Part shown: one piece after another, positions 8,943-15,174 of the stretch | Position numbering within the stretch: position 1 is the stretch's first letter | Layout of the letters: every line of letters begins with the position of its first letter | NCBI GenBank assembly: GCA_022827045.1 | Contig: JAJDTQ010000194.1 | Location: 1 to 15,174, forward strand | DNA from: Candidatus Binatia bacterium | Lineage (GTDB): Bacteria > Desulfobacterota_B > Binatia > UBA9968 > JAJDTQ01 | Direction of reading: 5' to 3' | Length of the DNA: 15,174 bases | The notes under the pieces: model-generated | Seen by the model: only the letters and a program-made list of their open reading frames with translations | What the model was told of the DNA's origin: nothing | The model's database searches: none | Translations under genes and position numbers: made by a program

Positions 8943-10103
8943 CTAGTCTCCCTCCCCCTTCTTCAGCGGACTTCCCTCCAGCAGATACTCCTGCCGGGCC
9001 AGCGTCTCCGACCGCTCTTCCCGCAGGTAGCGTTCCAGGGCCTGCCGGAAGCGCTTGTCGCGGACGTAGTGGGCGCTGTAGGTCTTGGCGGCCTCGAGGC
9101 CGCGGAGGTTCTTGAAGCTGCCGCCGGCGCCGGCCTCGAAGCGGGCCAGGGACTCGTTGATGCAGTGCTCGATGGCGCCGTAGTAGCAGACGTTGAAGTG
9201 GAGGTAGCGGTGGTCCTCGAAGGCGCCCCAGTAGCGGCCGTAGAGGGCGTCGGGGCCGCGGATGTTGAAGGTGCCGGCGATGATGCGGCCGTCGCGCTGG
9301 GCGACGATGGGGCAGATGAAGGGGTAGGCGCGCTTCAGCAGCTCGTCGAAGAAGCGGCGGTTCAGGTACTGTCGGCCGTAGTACAGGCGGTCGATGTGGT
9401 GCTTGTAGAGCTCGAACAGGGTGCGCTGGACGTCCGGGGTGATCTCGTCGTAGGGAAGCGCGCGGACGCCGATGCCCTGGTTGTCCAGCTCTCGCCGCTC
9501 GCGCTTGATCTTGTTGCGGCGATCGCTGCGGAAGGCGCCCAGGTAGTCGTCGAAGGTCCCGTATTCGCGGTTCTGCCAGTGGAACTGGAGCCCGATCTTG
9601 GGGATGAAGTCGAGGTCCTCCAGGGCGTCCATCTCTTCCCGGTCGCAGAAGTTGATGTGGATGGACGAGAGCTCGTTGCCGCGGCAGATCTCCACCAGCG
9701 CCCGGCCCAGCACGGCGATGACGCCCTTGCGCTCGATGCCCGGCGCGGTGAGGAACCGCGAGCCCGCCACCGGCGTGAAGGGCACGCCCACGAGCATCTT
9801 GGGGTAGTACTGGATGCCCGACTGCATGGCGTAGGACGCCCACTGGTGGTCGAAGACGAACTCCCCCATGCTGTGGGACTTGAGGTACATGGGGCAGGCG
9901 CCGAGGAGATCGTTCCCCTTTTCGACCACGAGGTGGTGCGGCGCCCAGCCGGTCTGGTCGCAGACGCAGCCGCTGTCCTCCAGGCAGTCCAACCAGTCCC
10001 AGCGCATGAACGGCGAGCCGTCCCGCACCAGGGTGTCCCACGCCTCCCGCGTCACTTCGTTGATGCGCCGGACGATGCGGACCGAAAGCCGTTCCTCCTC
10101 CAT
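8943..10103 (-). CDS. COG3146/DUF482 GNAT- or FemAB-like acyltransferase
   Basis: A 386-aa cytoplasmic protein of the DUF482/COG3146 family, predicted N-acyltransferases with a double GNAT fold related to FemAB peptidoglycan aminoacyltransferases. Recognisable parts are the N-terminal FMRWDWLDCLEDSGC, WAPHHLVVEKGNDLLGACPMYLKSHSMGEFVFD, a central RSDRRNKIKRERRELDNQGI basic helix, and the C-terminal GRYWGAFEDHRYLHFNVCYYGAIEHCI block. I chose the ATG at 10103 because AAGGTGG lies four bases upstream (10114-10108); an in-frame ATG at 10133 would add ten residues. The gene converges with the sulfite oxidase (30-bp gap) and is divergent from the transporter gene. Acceptor and donor are unknown; the family is widespread but poorly characterised. 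Confidence 0.9.
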   Translation of the reverse strand: MEEERLSVRIVRRINEVTREAWDTLVRDGSPFMRWDWLDCLEDSGCVCDQTGWAPHHLVVEKGNDLLGACPMYLKSHSMGEFVFDHQWASYAMQSGIQYYPKMLVGVPFTPVAGSRFLTAPGIERKGVIAVLGRALVEICRGNELSSIHINFCDREEMDALEDLDFIPKIGLQFHWQNREYGTFDDYLGAFRSDRRNKIKRERRELDNQGIGVRALPYDEITPDVQRTLFELYKHHIDRLYYGRQYLNRRFFDELLKRAYPFICPIVAQRDGRIIAGTFNIRGPDALYGRYWGAFEDHRYLHFNVCYYGAIEHCINESLARFEAGAGGSFKNLRGLEAAKTYSAHYVRDKRFRQALERYLREERSETLARQEYLLEGSPLKKGEGD

Positions 10104-10177
10104 GGCCCCACCTTCTTGCCAGAAGGACCCCATCAGGTCTAGCTAGTGTCCTTTCTGGCTGATCGAACCGTGCAAGG

Positions 10178-10203
10178 GTAGGGGCGACCGGCGGTCGCCC
10201 TTG
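10178..10203. repeat. Dispersed palindrome, copy A (degenerate)
   Basis: GTAGGGGCGACCG (10178-10190), a central G, then CGGTCGCCC (10192-10200) with a diverged end TTG. Nine bases of each arm pair perfectly. The left arm is identical to copy B at 12202-12228. It lies in the 139-bp divergent gap between the acyltransferase and transporter genes, which otherwise holds only their ribosome-binding sites and no promoter I can defend. Confidence 0.8.
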
Positions 10204-10242
10204 AGGGCCGGCGTTAACGCAGACTCCCGTTGAGGAAGGACA

Positions 10243-11118
10243 GTGACTCTCTTCGCTCTCAGCCTCCTCCTGGCGGCCGCCTTCGTTCATGCCACCTGGA
10301 ACCTTCTGCTCAAGAGGGCGCAGGGCGGGCCGGCGTTCCAGTGGCTGTTCGCCGTGCTGTCCGTCGGCCTGTACCTGCCCGCGGTGCTGGCGTGGTGTTG
10401 GTACCGCCCGACCGCGCTGAACACGACGATGGTCGCCGTGATCGCGGGCAGCAGCGTGTTGCACACGCTCTACTACGGAGTCCTGCAACGAGGGTACCGG
10501 GTGGGCGACCTGTCCGTGGTCTACCCGCTGGCCCGAGGCACCGGGCCATTGCTTGCCATCATCGGAGCGGTGCTGATTCTGGAGGAACGCCCCACCGCCG
10601 GGGTCGTGGCCGGCGGTATCCTCATCATCGCCGGCGTCTTCGTCCTGAGTGGCGGGGGCGCCTGGTCCCGACGCGGCGCGCCGTCCGGGGCCGCGGTGAG
10701 GTACGGCCTGGCCACCGGGGTGGTGATCGCGAGCTACACGCTGTGGGACAAGAACGCCGTGAGCGCAATCGGCATCGCGCCCTTGCTCCTCGACTGGGGC
10801 ACCAACTGCGGGCGCACCGTCCTGCTGGCGCCCGTCGCCTGGCGCCGCCGCCCCGAGCTGCGCAACCACTGGCTGCGGCACCGTCGCGAGGCCCTGGGGG
10901 TGGCGTTGCTGAATCCGCTGGCCTACATCCTGGTGCTGACGGCGTTGCAGGTCACGCCGGTAAGCCACATCGCACCCGCCCGCGAGATCAGCATCCTGAT
11001 CGGGTCGCTCATGGGGATACGGCTGCTTGGCGAAGGAAATGCAAGGGTCCGGCTGCTGGGCGCGGTCAGCATGACGGTCGGGCTGATTCTCATCGTGACG
11101 GGTGGGTCGGCAACGTAG
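10243..11118 (+). CDS. EamA/DMT-superfamily transporter
   Basis: A 291-aa polytopic inner-membrane protein with about ten hydrophobic segments arranged as two EamA repeats (roughly 1-137 and 150-288). Typical family features are the opening LLLAAAFVHATWNLLLKRA, GDLSVVYPLARGTGPLLAIIG in the first half, a short charged loop around residues 140-150, ASYTLWDKNAV at the start of the second half, and TPVSHIAPAREISILIG near the end. DMT transporters export or import amino acids, nucleotides, sugars and other small metabolites; the substrate cannot be inferred. GTG 10243 is preceded by GAGGAAGGA (10232-10240). It stands alone on the plus strand, divergent from the acyltransferase gene and convergent with the YHYH gene. 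Confidence 0.92.
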   Translation: MTLFALSLLLAAAFVHATWNLLLKRAQGGPAFQWLFAVLSVGLYLPAVLAWCWYRPTALNTTMVAVIAGSSVLHTLYYGVLQRGYRVGDLSVVYPLARGTGPLLAIIGAVLILEERPTAGVVAGGILIIAGVFVLSGGGAWSRRGAPSGAAVRYGLATGVVIASYTLWDKNAVSAIGIAPLLLDWGTNCGRTVLLAPVAWRRRPELRNHWLRHRREALGVALLNPLAYILVLTALQVTPVSHIAPAREISILIGSLMGIRLLGEGNARVRLLGAVSMTVGLILIVTGGSAT

Positions 11119-11157
11119 CCGGGACCAACTGCGAAGGCCCTGATCAATTGTGCCGAC

Positions 11158-11205
11158 GCCCTTCGACTTCGCTTCGCGAAGCCTGTCATGAGCTTGTCGA
11201 AGGGC
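11158..11205. repeat. Long interrupted inverted repeat between convergent genes
   Basis: GCCCTTCGAC (11158-11167) pairs with GTCGAAGGGC (11196-11205) around a 28-base spacer that itself contains the palindrome TTCGCGAA (11173-11180). Repeats of this form (CCCTTCGAC...GTCGAAGGG with an inner TTCGCGAA) are known as dispersed elements in many environmental genomes. It fills most of the 108-bp gap between the ends of the transporter and YHYH genes. It could act as a bidirectional transcription end by structure alone, but no T-tract follows. Confidence 0.75.
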
Positions 11206-11226
11206 CCACCTCGAAGGGCGCCACCC

Positions 11227-12141
11227 TCACCGTCGTGGAGGTTTGCGAAAGCTCGAATCCGGGGTCCCTTTCCAGCAGCGTGCGACGAAGGGGTACGACT
11301 CGGTGATGAAGTAGGCGTAGGAGCCTTTGGGGAACTCGGCAGACCGGGTCACGGCGCCATTGCACTCATCCAGATCGCCGCTGCCGGCTACGTACTGCCA
11401 ATCCTCCACAAAGGCGCCGTCGTGGGCACCGTCTGGTTGATCCCCGCCCGGGCGCGCGCCGGGCTTCAACCGGTAGGAGATACGGACCTTCCGCACGCCG
11501 TTCCCCAGGTCACCGGTGATGGCGTAGATCGGAAAGCCGTCCGCCGCCCAGCCGATCAGAGGCGAATGGGCGTCCGCCTTCCAGTTTAGTTGACGCATCA
11601 GCCCGGTGGGCAGCGAGTGATAGTGGTAGGCGCCGCTCCGCTGAACGTGGGCGTGGTTGGCATCCAGCCCCAGCCGGACCGCGCCTCCGAGGGCATCGTA
11701 GTTCCAGCCGCCACGGCGCCGGCCGTGCCAGTACTCCGCCGTAGGCGCCTCGAACGGCACGCCGTTGACCGCCACGCCCCACAGCCAGCGGCGCGAAGCG
11801 GTCGTCTCGCTTGTTCGTGCCGGTTGCGTGGTGACCGTGAACGTGTAGTCCTGCGGGGTGATGGTGTGGGGGTTGCCGCGGTTCGGGAAGGTCCCCACCG
11901 GATGCGACGGGATGCCGTTGGAGGCGATGGTCCGGGTGGTGCCGGACACCTCGATCGACACCCGCGGAGTGCCGGCGGTCTCGGTCGCGGGCACCAGGGT
12001 CACGGCGGCGCTTTCGGTCGCGGTATGAAAGCGGCCCCGCCGCCTGCCTTCCCGTTGAGCCATGACCGTGGCCGCGAACAGCAGCGCCGTCACGACAGCG
12101 ACAGTACAGACGAATCGTTTCATCGGGATCGCCGTGTTCAT
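11227..12141 (-). CDS. Secreted YHYH-domain protein
   Basis: A 304-aa protein with an N-terminal Sec signal (MKRFVCTVAVVTALLFAATVMAQ, residues 7-29), so it is probably periplasmic or secreted. The mature part begins with an Arg-rich stretch and then a beta-rich region. The YHYH motif lies at 172-175 (GAYHYHSLPTGL), followed by LIGWAADGFPIY and a C-terminal WQYVAGSGDLDECNGAV...YAYFITESYPFVARCW block with two Cys that could form a disulfide. These are hallmarks of the YHYH family, whose function is unknown. The start could be ATG 12141 or ATG 12123 (MKRF); neither has a clear Shine-Dalgarno and the second gives a more normal signal peptide. It lies 121 bp downstream of acnA on the same strand, separated by a palindrome. 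Confidence 0.87.
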   Translation of the reverse strand: MNTAIPMKRFVCTVAVVTALLFAATVMAQREGRRRGRFHTATESAAVTLVPATETAGTPRVSIEVSGTTRTIASNGIPSHPVGTFPNRGNPHTITPQDYTFTVTTQPARTSETTASRRWLWGVAVNGVPFEAPTAEYWHGRRRGGWNYDALGGAVRLGLDANHAHVQRSGAYHYHSLPTGLMRQLNWKADAHSPLIGWAADGFPIYAITGDLGNGVRKVRISYRLKPGARPGGDQPDGAHDGAFVEDWQYVAGSGDLDECNGAVTRSAEFPKGSYAYFITESYPFVARCWKGTPDSSFRKPPRR

Positions 12142-12201
12142 GCAAGTTAGACTTTGCGGGGTTCCGGGGGAAGAAGACAGCCGTACGCTACGGCAGATCC
12201 C

Positions 12202-12228
12202 GTAGGGGCGACCGCCGGTCGCCCCTAC
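12202..12228. repeat. Dispersed palindrome, copy B (perfect)
   Basis: GTAGGGGCGACCG (12202-12214), central C, CGGTCGCCCCTAC (12216-12228): a perfect 13-bp-arm palindrome, second copy of the element at 10178. It lies in the 121-bp gap between acnA and the YHYH gene. No T-tract follows on either strand, so a rho-independent terminator is not obvious, though the stem could still influence the end of the acnA message. A smaller palindrome CCGTA/TACGG sits at 12181-12193. Confidence 0.85.
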
Positions 12229-12262
12229 CTTTGCTGCGATTCGATGGAGGCCGCAGGCCGCG

Positions 12263-14956
<2,694 letters not shown>

Positions 14957-15040
14957 GTCAGGCTCCTTGGTATGGATTTCGGTTTCAGGCGGTCCGGAAG
15001 GTCGCGGGCGGATGGATGCCGCAGGGCCTTGAAACCATTC

Positions 15041-15069
15041 TTTCTAGCGTAACCGCTGCGGCTTGCCAA
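15041..15069 (-). promoter_or_regulatory. Candidate sigma-70 promoter for acnA
   Basis: Read on the minus strand: TTGGCA (15069-15064, five of six to the -35 consensus), a 17-bp spacer, and TAGAAA (15046-15041, four of six to the -10). The predicted transcript would start near 15034 and have an untranslated leader of about 78 bases before the acnA ATG. Spacing is ideal, but it was found by eye in a lineage whose promoter consensus is unknown. Confidence 0.4.
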
Positions 15070-15174
15070 ATTCGAGTGCGAGGTGCTGGTGTCGCGTCCC
15101 GTAAATTCCTGGCATAATTTGCTGGTCTTTTTCGCCGTCGGCTGCGTTGCTCTTCCTCGCGTGGTACCCGCCAC
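15070..15174. other. Non-coding right edge of the window
   Basis: I see no convincing gene in these bases. Local base composition is less GC-biased than in the genes, with an A/T-richer patch around 15098-15125. Open frames here on either strand lack recognisable protein character or a ribosome-binding site. It may contain upstream regulatory DNA for acnA or the trailer of a gene beyond the window. Confidence 0.4.

Noticed and set aside
12202..12228. Palindrome as a rho-independent terminator of acnA
   Set aside because: The stem is strong, but no T-tract follows it in either direction and a second copy exists elsewhere, so it is better read as a dispersed repeat.

Overview
This is a high-GC (visibly about two-thirds G+C) bacterial chromosomal window that is densely coding, with eleven well-supported protein genes and no RNA genes, CRISPR array, insertion sequence or phage gene that I can see. 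The clpS-clpA pair, an AcnA-type aconitase and a Tat-exported molybdenum sulfite oxidase suggest an aerobic or respiring Gram-negative of proteobacterial or related type. LLM oxidoreductase, DUF6282 and MaoC genes side by side, plus several dispersed short palindromes, are in my experience common in uncultured soil and marine lineages such as Tectomicrobia and former Deltaproteobacteria. That placement is inference, not something the sequence proves.

Layout. Positions 1-224 are a repeat-rich leader with C and G homopolymers and two tandem hairpins. From 225 to 4503 four plus-strand genes lie 27-39 bp apart and look like one operon: a MaoC-like hot-dog protein, an LLM-class flavin oxidoreductase, a DUF6282 amidohydrolase-like protein and dihydroxy-acid dehydratase (ilvD). 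After a 128-bp gap holding a dispersed hairpin repeat come a small cupin (4632-5036), then clpS and clpA (5105-7702), the adaptor and unfoldase of the ClpAP N-degron protease. A SorA-type sulfite oxidase follows clpA immediately. Its twin-arginine signal is in frame but has no ATG, GTG or TTG start in front of it.

The right half has mixed orientation. A COG3146/DUF482 acyltransferase-like gene (minus) converges on the sulfite oxidase and is divergent from an EamA/DMT transporter (plus). That transporter converges on a secreted YHYH-domain protein (minus), which lies downstream of acnA (minus). acnA has a strong Shine-Dalgarno and a plausible sigma-70 promoter at 15041-15069. The intergenic gaps of the right half carry two copies of one perfect or near-perfect palindrome and one further inverted repeat.

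How the genes work together. Only clpS/clpA form an established functional unit. The first four genes probably act on one small-molecule substrate (hydratase-like, flavin-dependent oxidation, hydrolysis, dehydration), but the substrate cannot be read from the sequence. The points most worth a second look are the missing start codon of the sulfite oxidase, the MaoC protein lacking its usual catalytic Asp, the cupin lacking its last metal His, and the uncharacterised enzyme cluster itself.
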